NCBI RefSeq assembly: GCF_007004655.1
Contig: NZ_ML660096.1
Location: 1-64,000, forward strand
Origin: Exilibacterium tricleocarpae
Lineage (GTDB): Bacteria > Pseudomonadota > Gammaproteobacteria > Pseudomonadales > Cellvibrionaceae
Length of the DNA: 64,000 nucleotides
Reading direction: 5' to 3'
Positions 1 through 13,700 of the stretch are shown piece by piece (position 1 is the stretch's first letter; each line of letters starts with the position of its first letter). Below the pieces are notes generated by a model. The model was not told the origin of the DNA. It made no database searches and was given only the letters and a program-made list of their open reading frames with translations. Both the position numbers and the translations under genes were made by a program.

Positions 1-183
1 ATTCACTCGCATGTAAATGGCATGCCAATAGCCAAAATGCTCTGGAAGCCCCCGCCACTTGCAGCCATGCTCGGCCATATACAACACGGCGTTAATCACC
101 TGTATGTTCGGTATTTTTACATTTCCCCTCTGTATTGGCAGGAGATGTTCAATAATTTTGAATTGTGCTTTCGTGATTTCCAT
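1..183 (-). CDS. IS5-family transposase, N-terminal 61 residues (runs off window)
   Basis: An open frame starts at ATG 183 and continues past position 1. The visible protein contains the N-terminal signature of IS5-type (DUF4096) transposases: a leucine-rich helix, an RGN motif, then NAVLYMAEHGCKWRGLP followed by FGYWHAIYMRVN. In the family this region is the DNA-binding, helical N-terminus before the DDE catalytic domain. The catalytic part is not in the window, so whether the copy is intact cannot be told. It lies just beyond tRNA-fMet, where rimP-nusA would be expected in related genomes, so it may mark a rearrangement boundary. Confidence 0.78.
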   Translation of the reverse strand, partial: MEITKAQFKIIEHLLPIQRGNVKIPNIQVINAVLYMAEHGCKWRGLPEHFGYWHAIYMRVN

Positions 184-220
184 AGGCGCACATTCTATCA
201 AAATTAGTGTGAACAGGCCC
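1..220 (-). mobile_element. End of an IS5-family insertion sequence (partial)
   Basis: The left edge holds the 5' end of a transposase gene and, about 37 bp upstream of its start, a sequence reading GGGCCTGTTCACACTAA on the minus strand, which resembles the terminal inverted repeat of IS427/IS1031-type IS5 elements. The end is preceded by TTA, a plausible target. An imperfect palindrome at 215-232 straddles the boundary, so the exact end is uncertain by a few bases. The other end lies outside the window. Confidence 0.6.
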
Positions 221-377
221 TAAGTAGGGCCTATATGGCGTAATACCTCTTCTCAACGCCGGATGAGTAACGCCTGCAACCTAGAAGTAAGTAACCTGTC
301 AGGAAAGTAAACTCTGCATGGAAAGCGATGCAACCGCAAAATAGCCCATCGAACAGCTAAGCTCGTCAGCCACAAAG

Positions 378-575
378 ATGTCGAAGAGCGTTGTGCTCAG
401 GATCAAACGCCTGCGGCCTGGCACTGTGGAGAAACATCGAACCTTCGTGGGAGGACTGGCGGAAACCCTCGCCGAGGTCGACGTCGACCAAGCCAGGTCT
501 ACTCTCAAGAGTATGTTCGGGCCGGTACAGGCCAGGCAGGCAGGGGAAAAGGTGCTTCTGGAAATCAAACACGGC
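378..575 (+). pseudogene. Possible remnant of a serine recombinase C-terminus
   Basis: A short frame encodes residues such as LRPGTVEKHRTFVGGLAETL and QARSTLKSMFG, a pattern that reminds me of the C-terminal tail of large serine recombinases (helical region ending in a short basic segment). There is no catalytic domain upstream, the frame is closed by a stop about 12 codons before the first ATG, and its 3' end runs into the tRNA terminator and tRNA gene, so it cannot be a complete gene. It may be debris from an integration event at the tRNA, or a chance frame. Confidence 0.25.
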
Positions 576-593
576 GGCCTGGAGGCCGCCGTG
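560..593 (-). terminator. Rho-independent terminator of tRNA-fMet
   Basis: A perfect 24-bp palindrome at 570-593 (11-bp GC-rich stem, 2-nt loop) lies 34 bp past the tRNA 3' end. On the minus strand it is followed by TTTGATTT. Confidence 0.75.
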
Positions 594-627
594 CTGTGCG
601 CCGCAGGTGCTCCTACGGACGGTAATG

Positions 628-704
<77 letters not shown>

Positions 705-746
705 TCCGTAACTCGGTGAGATGTGTCACCTCAACCAAGGCCGTGC

Positions 747-775
747 ATTATAGGGGGCGACAGGCCCGGGGTCAA
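747..775 (-). promoter_or_regulatory. Sigma-70 promoter of tRNA-fMet
   Basis: On the minus strand TTGACC (775-770) is followed after 17 bp by a perfect TATAAT (752-747), placing the start of transcription about 35 bp before the tRNA 5' end. The spacing and boxes are near consensus. Confidence 0.85.
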
Positions 776-1292
776 CCCCTGCCAAACGATTAATTATTCT
801 AGGTTTTTCAACGGCTTGGCTTAGATTCTTGATGGCAGGGTAAGATCAATCCGACACGCAATATCCCGGCATTTCAGACAGGAAGCCAGGCAGTCGATCG
901 GGAGAAGGACATCAGCACCAGACAAAATAAGGCTAACCCGCTTGACGGGAGTGGGCGCGATACTCCAAAATCGTCGGGAGAAAAAAAAGAGAGTGCGTTT
1001 TATAGTTGATCTCCGCACTCTTAATAAGTGACGATGATGAGAGATAATGCAAGCCGGCTTGCGCCGCCTTACACACGTTAATATTGCAGCTACCGTGCCA
1101 ACCTTAAGTTGGCACGATTACTTTTTAAAAAAACTAAGTTTTTCAACAGCTTGCAAGAAAAGACCTTAATTCCCGGGCAGTTTCTCGACCCGGCATGGGC
1201 AAAAGGTTATGCGCCAAAGAAAGTCAAAGTGGCGCTGACCGCACCAAATTGCAGCTCTGACTACCCTGCTCCACCCAGTCTATACACCCGTC
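776..1292. other. Intergenic stretch without a recognisable gene
   Basis: I see no supported coding region. The one structural feature is an imperfect direct repeat: CTAGGTTTTTCAACGGCTTG at 799-818 and a copy with two differences at 1134-1153. The repeats could bound an excised or decayed element, but nothing between them is recognisable. Confidence 0.4.
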
Positions 1293-5798
<4,506 letters not shown>

Positions 5799-5800
5799 CG

Positions 5801-6826
5801 TCAGCCGTCGAAGCTAAGCTGCGGCAAGAGTTTGCGGGCCTTGGACTGGTCATTTTGCAGCTTGAACAGCGCCGTGACACAGGGATCTATCCAATCGGTC
5901 TTGCGCCGCAAGTGATCGTCGACCCGGTAGCCCCTGTCCATCAGAACCAGCAGCCAGTTGAGCAGCTCCGAAGTGCCGGGCTTGCGCTCAAATCCGTTGC
6001 GCGGCAACTGGATCTGTTCCATCACCTTCAACGCATCGGTCAGCAGGGGACTGGTGGAATCGAACGCTTCAAGGCGCAGGCTGACAATCTCGCGCAGCTC
6101 CTGTTCAGAGGGGGCGGGCATATGAAAATAAGTGCAGCGACGCAGGAAAGGCGCCGGCAGGGACTTTTCCGAGTTACTGGTAATCACCACTACCGGCGCA
6201 TAGGCCGGTTCGGCCTGCAACTCCAGATTGCCCAGTTCCGGCACTTTAAAGTACATGCCCTCGATTTCATTGAGAATGTCATTGGGCACATCCCGCGGCG
6301 CCTTGTCGATCTCGTCGATCAACACCAGTGAACGCCGCTGGCCCGGATGCTGAAAATCACCGGGCGTGGCAGCTTGGTAATGCCCCGGGGCGTTGGCGAA
6401 CAGGATCGCCTTGCCGAGCGCCTGATACTCTATGTAATCCACGGCGCCGCGACGCTGCCCGAGTGCGGCACCCTGTGTCGCCCCACCCATTTGCGCGGCC
6501 TGAAAGCGCCCGACCGTGTCGTACTGATAGAAAAGATCCCGCGCCACGGTGGTGGACTTGGTTTCGAACTTCAGCGGCGCCCCCAGGTTGAGTTCGTAGG
6601 CGAGATAATAAGCCAACTGGGTTTTGCCGGTGCCCGGTTCCCCGGTGACCAGCAATGGCTGGCCCAGGGTCAGCGCGACGTTGACCGCATCCACCAGTTC
6701 AGGACGCACGCGATATTTTTCCGGCGCGGTCAGCGCACCGCGCCGGGAGACCGGAAGCCCCACGCCCAGGTCCGTGCGTTTTTTCTCGGGGTTTCCCGTA
6801 AAGTACGGATAAGAGACATGGTCCAT
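5801..6826 (-). CDS. MoxR-family AAA+ ATPase
   Basis: 341 residues from ATG 6826, which has GGAG six bases upstream; the frame also opens at GTG 6838. Seen: Walker A GEPGTGKT (about 62-69), Walker B LVLIDEID (about 167-174), sensor 1 in VVITSNSEK and FLRRC with the arginine-finger position. The length and order fit MoxR ATPases, which form rings and remodel partner proteins, often with vWA domains. It sits between the iSTAND-like gene (60-bp gap) and the large WD40 gene (2-bp gap), and is likely the energy-using component of the operon. Substrate unknown. Confidence 0.93.
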   Translation of the reverse strand: MDHVSYPYFTGNPEKKRTDLGVGLPVSRRGALTAPEKYRVRPELVDAVNVALTLGQPLLVTGEPGTGKTQLAYYLAYELNLGAPLKFETKSTTVARDLFYQYDTVGRFQAAQMGGATQGAALGQRRGAVDYIEYQALGKAILFANAPGHYQAATPGDFQHPGQRRSLVLIDEIDKAPRDVPNDILNEIEGMYFKVPELGNLELQAEPAYAPVVVITSNSEKSLPAPFLRRCTYFHMPAPSEQELREIVSLRLEAFDSTSPLLTDALKVMEQIQLPRNGFERKPGTSELLNWLLVLMDRGYRVDDHLRRKTDWIDPCVTALFKLQNDQSKARKLLPQLSFDG

Positions 6827-6886
6827 GGTCTGCTCCACTGTCCGATTACTGTTCTACTCACTGCAAAAGCGACACACCTGCAGTCG

Positions 6887-7876
6887 TCAGGTGTAATAAG
6901 CGCGATTCAGCGCCGCCTTCAAAGCCTCGCAAATGGCGCCGAGGCGTTTACCGCCCGGCTGTTCGTCGAATATTGTCTGAATATTGCGACGCAGGTCTTC
7001 CGTATCCATATTGGGTACTTTGTCCTGGACGTGGTTGTATATCCACGCGTCCGCATCGTCCCAGAAGATTTCTGACAAATCGTCCAGCACGACCAGGGTA
7101 TCCCGGTATGCATTATCGCGGCGCAGTTGATCGACAAAAGACCGCATGGCTTTGGTGGTCGGGTGAGAGGCGTCGTCCGGATAGACCAGGCAGATAATGG
7201 CACTGAGAAAATAGTCGCTTTCAATCGCCGGCGCCCGGTGCCAGTAATCAATCCAGTCGCTCAATATCTGCCGGCTGGTGCCGCTCCAGCAGCTCTCGGT
7301 GACACGATAGCGAAAGCTGTAAGGCGTACCCAGCTTATAAAACTGGTTGATAATGTCATAGGTCGCGGGCGCCGCGGCGTTGCCGCGGTTCTTTCCCACC
7401 GGGAACAGGCGCTTGAACCAGCCCGTATCCGCCGGTGTGCCCACCTTGGCAATGGGCAGGCTGCAAATGGCTTTGTGGGCATGATAGATCAGGTCATCGA
7501 GTTGGTAAAAGTCCGGCTGCCAGGCCAGCTTTTCAAACCGGTGGGAGCTGGTGCGGACAATTTTTTCCTGATTGAGTGCCACTGTCATCTCGTCGGGCAC
7601 CAGGGCATCGTGATAACGACGTAAAAAATACTCGTGACGGTCGATATCGAAACCGGGGATAACACAGACCAGCGGCCGTTGATTAGCGCGACCCAGCCGC
7701 TGTTGCACGGCTTTGCACAACGCACTGCTAGGGTGAGTGCGGTCGATCAGACTGCGCAACGCCCTGACCGTCTCCCCGTCCAGCTCCGGCCGCGGGCCGC
7801 CGGCGTAGTTGACGGTGACATGATCGCCCACAATCATATCGCGTCCGACAGAACCGATTGTTTCAATATTTGTCAC
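6887..7876 (-). CDS. iSTAND-like protein with N-terminal glycine-rich tag
   Basis: 329 residues from a GTG start at 7876. The first 24 residues contain IGSVGRDMIVGDHVTV, a short repeat-like beta-strand motif also present in the neighbouring gene at 8009-8425. The body starts with RPLVCVIPGFDIDRHEYFL, where a P-loop would stand in STAND NTPases but no GxxxxGK is present; a later LVVLDDLSEIFWDD resembles a Walker B strand. This suits the inactive STAND (iSTAND) modules described in bacterial conflict systems; the assignment is inference from pattern. The start codon lies at the end of a 17-bp tandem repeat and has no clear Shine-Dalgarno sequence. The C-terminus ends with KAALNRAYYT. Confidence 0.75.
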   Translation of the reverse strand: MTNIETIGSVGRDMIVGDHVTVNYAGGPRPELDGETVRALRSLIDRTHPSSALCKAVQQRLGRANQRPLVCVIPGFDIDRHEYFLRRYHDALVPDEMTVALNQEKIVRTSSHRFEKLAWQPDFYQLDDLIYHAHKAICSLPIAKVGTPADTGWFKRLFPVGKNRGNAAAPATYDIINQFYKLGTPYSFRYRVTESCWSGTSRQILSDWIDYWHRAPAIESDYFLSAIICLVYPDDASHPTTKAMRSFVDQLRRDNAYRDTLVVLDDLSEIFWDDADAWIYNHVQDKVPNMDTEDLRRNIQTIFDEQPGGKRLGAICEALKAALNRAYYT

Positions 7877-7973
7877 GATACTTTATTTGTCACGATACTT
7901 TATTTGTCACGATACTTTATTTGTCACGATACTTTATTTGTCACGATACTCTATTTGCCACGATACTCTATTT
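7872..7973 (-). repeat. Six tandem 17-bp repeats before the iSTAND-like gene
   Basis: Six contiguous copies (two with one or two changes) of GTGACAAATAAAGTATC on the minus strand, with partial copies at both sides. Each unit has a GTG that opens a 6-codon frame (V/M-T-N-K-V-S) closing at a TGA overlapping the GTG of the next unit (GTGA). The last TGA overlaps the GTG start of the iSTAND-like gene. The gene's own first codons resemble the unit, so the array may have arisen by duplication of the start region. Confidence 0.95.
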
Positions 7974-8008
7974 GTCACTATCCTTTCCGCGCTTGTTCAG
8001 TCGCCGCT

Positions 8009-8425
8009 CTAAATGACCAGGGCCGCCACCCAGGCGCCGATCGCCGCCACCGACTTGGCAAAGCCGAGCCCGTTACTGGCCAGCGTCTCGAGGGACTCAA
8101 ATGCGCTCGAGGCCTTTTCGATACTGTCGTTTAGGCCGGCAGCATCGTTGTTATCCGCTGCCTCGGCGGCTTGCGACATAAAGCGTTGAATAAGCTGGTG
8201 TTGTTCGGCGAGCGCCTGTTGAAACTGCACCAGTTGCTGTTCCAACTCGGCGATCTTTTTCTGGGCGGTCTGCTTATCGTCGGCCGTTTGGATCTGGCAC
8301 TCGCGATAGTGATAGCTGGTGGTGGCGGCATCCCCGTGGACAACGCTCACCTCATTTCCCACGACCACATCGCCGCCCACACTGCCTATCGACCCGATAC
8401 TGGGTCCGTTCTTATCTGTTGGCAT
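8009..8425 (-). CDS. Small tagged coiled-coil protein, first gene of the MoxR/iSTAND operon
   Basis: 138 residues from ATG 8425, chosen because GGAG lies eight to nine bases upstream; a TTG 24 bases earlier is in frame but lacks such a site. Residues about 10-28 read IGSIGSVGGDVVVGNEVSV, the same glycine-rich beta motif as the next gene. A charged heptad-like segment (about 50-90, AQKKIAELEQQLVQFQQAL) should form a coiled coil, and the last 18 residues (GFAKSVAAIGAWVAALVI) are hydrophobic. No enzyme motif is visible. The shared tag suggests it binds the iSTAND-like protein; the hydrophobic end could act on membranes, but that is inference. Confidence 0.72.
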   Translation of the reverse strand: MPTDKNGPSIGSIGSVGGDVVVGNEVSVVHGDAATTSYHYRECQIQTADDKQTAQKKIAELEQQLVQFQQALAEQHQLIQRFMSQAAEAADNNDAAGLNDSIEKASSAFESLETLASNGLGFAKSVAAIGAWVAALVI

Positions 8426-8750
8426 GCCCGCTCTCCGTGTTTTAGGCAATTTTATTATGAGGCTATCGAGCCCGTGAATGCCGGATAGTTTACCTCATCA
8501 ACAATTAAACGCCATATCACCGTTCGATGGAGTGCCATAGTTGGTTTCTTTGCGGTGAAATAATCACCCTCAAGAGATGATTCTGGCGACACTCCCGCCA
8601 TCGGGCACTGCGCGGTAATTGCGCAATCCCGGACACGTTTATCACTCCAGGCCTGCCTATACTGGCTCCGAGGACATCGGCTCAAAAGAGGCGGTGCCAA
8701 CTTATCGACCCACTTCTCCGATAAACACATCCAGGCACTCGAGGCACGAG
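8426..8750. other. Divergent intergenic region between the conflict operon and the efflux operon
   Basis: The 325 bp between the two outward-facing starts must hold promoters for both operons. I could not identify convincing -35/-10 pairs. Long frames across it (e.g. from 8619) only extend the following gene and have no ribosome site. Confidence 0.5.
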
Positions 8751-9629
8751 ATGGCATTTTCCGGCGCGTTGCGCCTGTCAGAAATACTGCGCAAGTTCCG
8801 TTGGTCTATCAGCATTACCTGGCTGCTTGTGCTGTTGGAAAACATGCTGCTGGCATTGGTACCGCTGCTGATTGGCTTGGCCATCGACGGGCTGCTGGCC
8901 GACCGACTGGAGGAGCTTTGGCTGGTGGCGGGGGCACTGGCGGTATTGACCCTGGTGGGTGTTATGCGGCGCGTTTACGACACGCGGATCTACAGCGCTA
9001 TCCGTATCGCCGTCTGTGCCACCCTGGACCGACGCCATCGACGGCAGCCGGTCTCGACCAGAAATGCGCGCCTGGCTATGGTGCGCGAGTTGGTGGACTT
9101 TCTGGAAGAAGAACTGCCCGAAATATTGACCGCCGTCGTGCAAATACTGGTTGCACTGGTAGTATTAAGTCTGTTTTCGATTCACCTGGGTGCTGCCGCC
9201 ATGGCATTTACTGTTGGCATTGTTGCCACCTACGGTTTTTTCCAGCGGCGTTTTTTCCGCTTGAACGCCGCCCTCAACGGACAGGTGGAACGCCAGGTCG
9301 ATATTTTGTCCCGCCCCGGCGCCACGGGCCTGCGCCAGCACCTGCGCGCATTAAAAAGTTGCGAAGTGCGGCTATCAGATGCCGAAGCTTTCGTATACGG
9401 CCTGATATTTTTACTGGCAATTGGTTTTATCGTCTACAACCTCTGGTTTAGTGCCCAGCTCCCCACCATCACTACCGGCAAGATCTTCGCCATTATCAGC
9501 TACTCCTGGGAATATATTGAAGCGGCAATTGTATTACCGATTGCGTTGCAGCAATGGGCCCGCCTGCACGAAATCACCGAGCGAATAAATCGCCGGGAAC
9601 CGGCGGCAGGCGGAGCAGTATCCCAGTGA
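8751..9629 (+). CDS. ABC transporter six-TM domain protein without ATPase
   Basis: 292 residues from ATG 8751, with GAGG seven bases upstream; the frame is open 44 codons earlier but without a ribosome site. Hydrophobic segments near WLLVLLENMLLALVPLLIGLAI, LWLVAGALAVLTLVGV, ILVALVVLSLFSI, AAAMAFTVGIVATYGFF, FVYGLIFLLAIGFIVY and YSWEYIEAAIVLPIAL match the six-helix layout of type IV ABC exporters. There is no nucleotide-binding domain: the protein ends where it would begin. The stop overlaps the start of the RND adaptor (GTGA), so the two are co-translated. It may pair with an ATPase encoded elsewhere or have a non-transport role with the RND pump. Confidence 0.82.
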   Translation: MAFSGALRLSEILRKFRWSISITWLLVLLENMLLALVPLLIGLAIDGLLADRLEELWLVAGALAVLTLVGVMRRVYDTRIYSAIRIAVCATLDRRHRRQPVSTRNARLAMVRELVDFLEEELPEILTAVVQILVALVVLSLFSIHLGAAAMAFTVGIVATYGFFQRRFFRLNAALNGQVERQVDILSRPGATGLRQHLRALKSCEVRLSDAEAFVYGLIFLLAIGFIVYNLWFSAQLPTITTGKIFAIISYSWEYIEAAIVLPIALQQWARLHEITERINRREPAAGGAVSQ

Positions 9630-10774
9630 AGCGCATCGACCTTAAAACCGCAGTCAAACAACACAAGTGGTTTATCGCCGCCATTGTGGTATTCAGCGGC
9701 ACGGTGACGTGGCTATCTTTCTATGAGGCCGAGGCACCGCTGCCGGCCGGCGACAACGCTGCACTATTACCGGTGACTGTCGTTGCCCTGGAACCGGAAG
9801 CCAAAACCTTATCGATCACTACCACCGGCATCACCGAAGCCCGCTGGCCGACCAGTGTCGTCGCGGCGGTGGGCGGTCGGGTGGAGATGCTGGCCACAGA
9901 GGCGGAACCCGGCAACCTCGTATCCCGCGACCAAACGCTGCTGCAACTGCGCTCGACCGACTACCGTGCCGCAGTGGATGCCGCCGCCAGCCGCCTCGCC
10001 GATGCCAGGCTGACGCTGGCCCGCGAACAGCACGAGCAAACCGTTACCCTGAAAACCGGCGGCCGCCTGACCACGCCTTTTGCCCGTCGCGAACTCCAGG
10101 TGGCGGCGGCTAAAGCGGAAGTCAACGCTGCCGAAAGCGCCCTGGCCGATGCCCGCCAGCGATTGTCGGACACCCATGTAAAAGCGCCGTTTACCGCCAT
10201 TGTCCTCGAGCGTCACGTGACCCCGGGGCAATGGGTGCAAACCGGCGAGCCGTTGTTGCGGATTGCCGCCAGCGAATCCCTCGATGTGCGGGTGGAATTA
10301 CCCGCTCGGCTCTGGCAACGCTTGGGTAATGTGAGTTCGCGCACACAAGCGGAAGTCATCACGCCCACCGGTGGGCGCTGGCCGGCCGGCGTGCGTTACT
10401 TGAGCCCGACACGGGAGCGCGAAACGCGCCAGCGCAGCCTGATCTTAAAAGTCGCCACGCCCTATCAAGGGGAACATCCCCTGCTGCCGGACCAGCAGGT
10501 TGATGTCGTGTTTAGCGGACCGGCTCAAGCGGATGTCTTCGCAGCGCCCGCCTCAGTCCTGACAACAGACGGACAAGTTTGGACCGTGGACGCCAATGGC
10601 CAATTGGTATTAGAAGATATCGAAATTTTACACGAGGGTATAAACCGGGTTCTGATCCGCTTTGAATCGCGCCGGCAGCAGCCGCGTCGCCTGGTGCGCT
10701 ACCCCCTCGGATCAATGCTGGAGGGACAGCAGGTGGCGCCCGAACCGGAACCGCTGCGGAGCCACCCGTCATGA
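9626..10774 (+). CDS. RND efflux periplasmic adaptor (HlyD/AcrA family)
   Basis: 382 residues from GTG 9626, which overlaps the previous stop and has GGAG ten bases upstream. One N-terminal membrane anchor (WFIAAIVVFSGTVTWLSF) is followed by a lipoyl-like half (VVAAVGGRVEMLATEAEPGN), a helical hairpin (about 110-180), the second lipoyl half (VKAPFTAIVLERHVTPGQWV) and a beta-barrel. This is the usual membrane fusion protein order, linking the inner-membrane RND pump to an outer-membrane channel. No outer-membrane channel gene is nearby. The stop overlaps the pump start by ATGA. Confidence 0.92.
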   Translation: MKRIDLKTAVKQHKWFIAAIVVFSGTVTWLSFYEAEAPLPAGDNAALLPVTVVALEPEAKTLSITTTGITEARWPTSVVAAVGGRVEMLATEAEPGNLVSRDQTLLQLRSTDYRAAVDAAASRLADARLTLAREQHEQTVTLKTGGRLTTPFARRELQVAAAKAEVNAAESALADARQRLSDTHVKAPFTAIVLERHVTPGQWVQTGEPLLRIAASESLDVRVELPARLWQRLGNVSSRTQAEVITPTGGRWPAGVRYLSPTRERETRQRSLILKVATPYQGEHPLLPDQQVDVVFSGPAQADVFAAPASVLTTDGQVWTVDANGQLVLEDIEILHEGINRVLIRFESRRQQPRRLVRYPLGSMLEGQQVAPEPEPLRSHPS

Positions 10775-13700
10775 CATGGCTGACCCGTTGGTTTCTGGAC
10801 AATCCCGTCGCCGCTAATCTATTGATGGTGCTGATCCTTGTCGGCGGCACCTTGTCGCTCGGCACATTGCGGGTGGAAAGCTTCCCCCAGACACCGCCCA
10901 CGCAACTGGTGATTTCGGTGGTCTACCCCGGCGGCACTGCCCGCCAAGTGGACGACAGCATCACCCAACGCATCGAGGACGCCATCAGCTCTGTGGCCGG
11001 CGTCCACCGCATCACCAGCGAGTCCCGCCCCGGACTGGCCACCATCCGGGTCAAAAAAACCACCGGCACCGACCTGGATCGCCTGATGGAAGACGTGCGC
11101 AACCGGGTCGACAGTATCGTGGGGTTTCCCGCCCAGGCGGAACGGCCACAGATTTACCGCGACGAGTTTACCAATCTCGCAGCGTTCGTACTGGTGGCCG
11201 GTGATATGGATGCGGATGTGCTCCAGCGCGCGGCGACCCGGGTTGAGCGGGCCTTGAAAAGCAATCCGGCAATTTCCCAGGTCACCAACCTGGGTAAACG
11301 CCAGCCGCAACTGTTGATAGAACCGCATCCTGAAACCTTGAAGCGCTATGGTCTGGGCTTGGAAAACCTGGCCGATCAAGTCGGCGCCTGGTCGCTGGAA
11401 TACCGCAGCGGCGAATTGAAAACCGCCCACGGCAAGCTGGTGTTGAAAGGCGACGGCTACGCCGACAACCTGCTGCAGTTGCAACGCCTGCCGGTGGTCA
11501 CTACCGGCGCCGGCACTGTCACCCTCGGCGATGTTGCCCACATCCGTCGCACCTATGAGGAAGACGATGCCCGGGTTCGCTACCAGGGTCAGGCCGCCAT
11601 CGCCCTGTTGGTGTCCACCAGTACCCGGGACAACCTCTTTCATGTCAGCGCCGCGGTGCAGGAAGAACTGGCTGCTATCAAAACCGCGTTGCCGGTCGGC
11701 GTCAGCCTGGATGTCATGGCCGATATGTCGCCCTATATCAAAGAACAGCTCGATCTGCTGAGCACCAATGCCTGGCAAGGTTTGTTGATTGTGTTGGTAT
11801 TGCTGGGGCTGTTTCTCGACGTCAGGCTCGCATTCTGGGTGGCACTGGGCATCCCCGTTTCCATCGCCGGCGCCCTGTGGTTGATGGATATGCCCGGCAT
11901 CGCCCAGAGCATCAACGATATCACCCTGTTCGGTATGATCCTGGTGCTGGGCATCCTGGTAGACGATGCCGTGGTAGTCGGGGAAAGTATTCACGCCGCC
12001 CGCCAGCGCCTCGCCGACCCCAGGGCGGCGGCACAGGCCGGCGTGGAGTCGGTGGCGGTTGCCACGGTGTTTGGCGTGCTCACCACCATCGCCGCCTTTT
12101 CACCCATGCTGTGGATCGACAACGAACTGGCGCGGGTGCTGGCAGGCTTTTCGATGGTCGTGATTCTGGCCTTGATATTTTCCCTTATCGAAAGCAAATT
12201 TATTTTACCCTCCCATCTGTGCTTATCCGCGCCGGAGGCCGGCAAAAGGCACCGCCTGACCAAGGCGACCGCCTACCTGCAAGCGAAGTGCAGTGCTGCG
12301 CTGGAAACATTCTCCCGGGGCGCTTACCTGCCGCTGCTGAAATTTTCCCTCGGTCACCGCGGTGCCATATTATTGCTGTTCACCACAGTGTTAATCCTCG
12401 CTTATGGCTTGTTGCTCAACGGGCAGATCCGCAGCACTTTTTTCCCGGAGATTCCGGGCCGCTACGTCACTGCCACCGTGACCATGAATCAGGACGCGCC
12501 GCTGACGCTGACGCTGCGCAACGCCGGTCAACTGGAGGCGGCCCTTAGTGACATCAATCGCGGGTTACAACGCCGGTATAAAATGGAGGCGCCGCCGGTG
12601 GCACGCCAGTTGGTGTTCGTGGACGGTGCCGCCGAGATCGAGTTGACCGCAGAGCTGAGTGCGGAAGCCCTGCGCAAATTGCCCGGAAAAACTTTTCTAC
12701 AGGCATGGCAAGCAGCGACTGGCGCGCTGGAGGGGAGTTACGCCAGCCGTTACTCCGCCGCTGACGATGTTGCCGGCGGCACCTTGCTGGCGGTGTCAGC
12801 CCCGGAACGCGAACTGGCCAGGCGAGCAACAGCGGCCCTAAAAAAAGCGTTATCGGCGTTGCCCGGTGTCAATGATGTCTACGACGATGGCCAGGGCGGC
12901 CAGCGACAACTGGAACTCGCCATCAACGCCCGCGGGCGGCAACTGGGCCTGGACAAGTACCAACTCGCCACCCTGGTCGGCGGCGCCTACGGCGGTCTCG
13001 AGGTCAACCGGCTGCTGGCCCGGGGCGAGGATACCAAGGTGTTGGTGCGGTTTGCCGAGCGGCAGCGCCGCACCCTGGAGCAGTTGATGTCGACACCGGT
13101 ATCGCTGGGCAACGGCAACTTCGTGCCTCTCGGCGAAGTCGTGGACAGTCGCTTCTCGCGGCAACCGGAGACCGTATACCGGCGCAATCGCAGCGAGGTG
13201 GTAAACGTCTACTGGCGGCAGGACCGCGGGCTGATGTCGCCGGAAGCAATCTGGGCAACGCTGCAACAGGAGGCGGTGCCGGCCCTGGAGCGGCGATATC
13301 CCGGCGTCAGTATCAGCGCCCTGGGTGAATTTGAGGAAATCACCGAGGTGCAGGCAGGGTTCAAAAAGGCCATGTTACTGACATTGTTGCTTATCTATGC
13401 GTTGTTGGCCATTCCGCTGAAGTCCTACTGGCAGCCGTTGATTATCATGTCGGTGATTCCCTTTGGTTTTGCCGGCGCGATCTTTGGACACGGACTTATG
13501 GGGCTGCCGGTCAGTATTCTCTCGCTGTTTGGGATGATGGCCATGACCGGCGTGGTAATCAATGACTCGCTGGTGCTGATAACGCGTTTCAATCAATTGT
13601 TTCGCGACGGCATGCCGTTGCGGGAGGCACTGATCGAAGCGGGCCGCAGTCGGCTGCGGGCTATCTTCCTGACCACCGCCACCACCGCGTTCGGTTTGTT

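Noticed and set aside
8455-8757. A 100-residue minus-strand frame upstream of the conflict operon
   Set aside because: It overlaps the start of the ABC-type gene, has no ribosome site and no recognisable domain.
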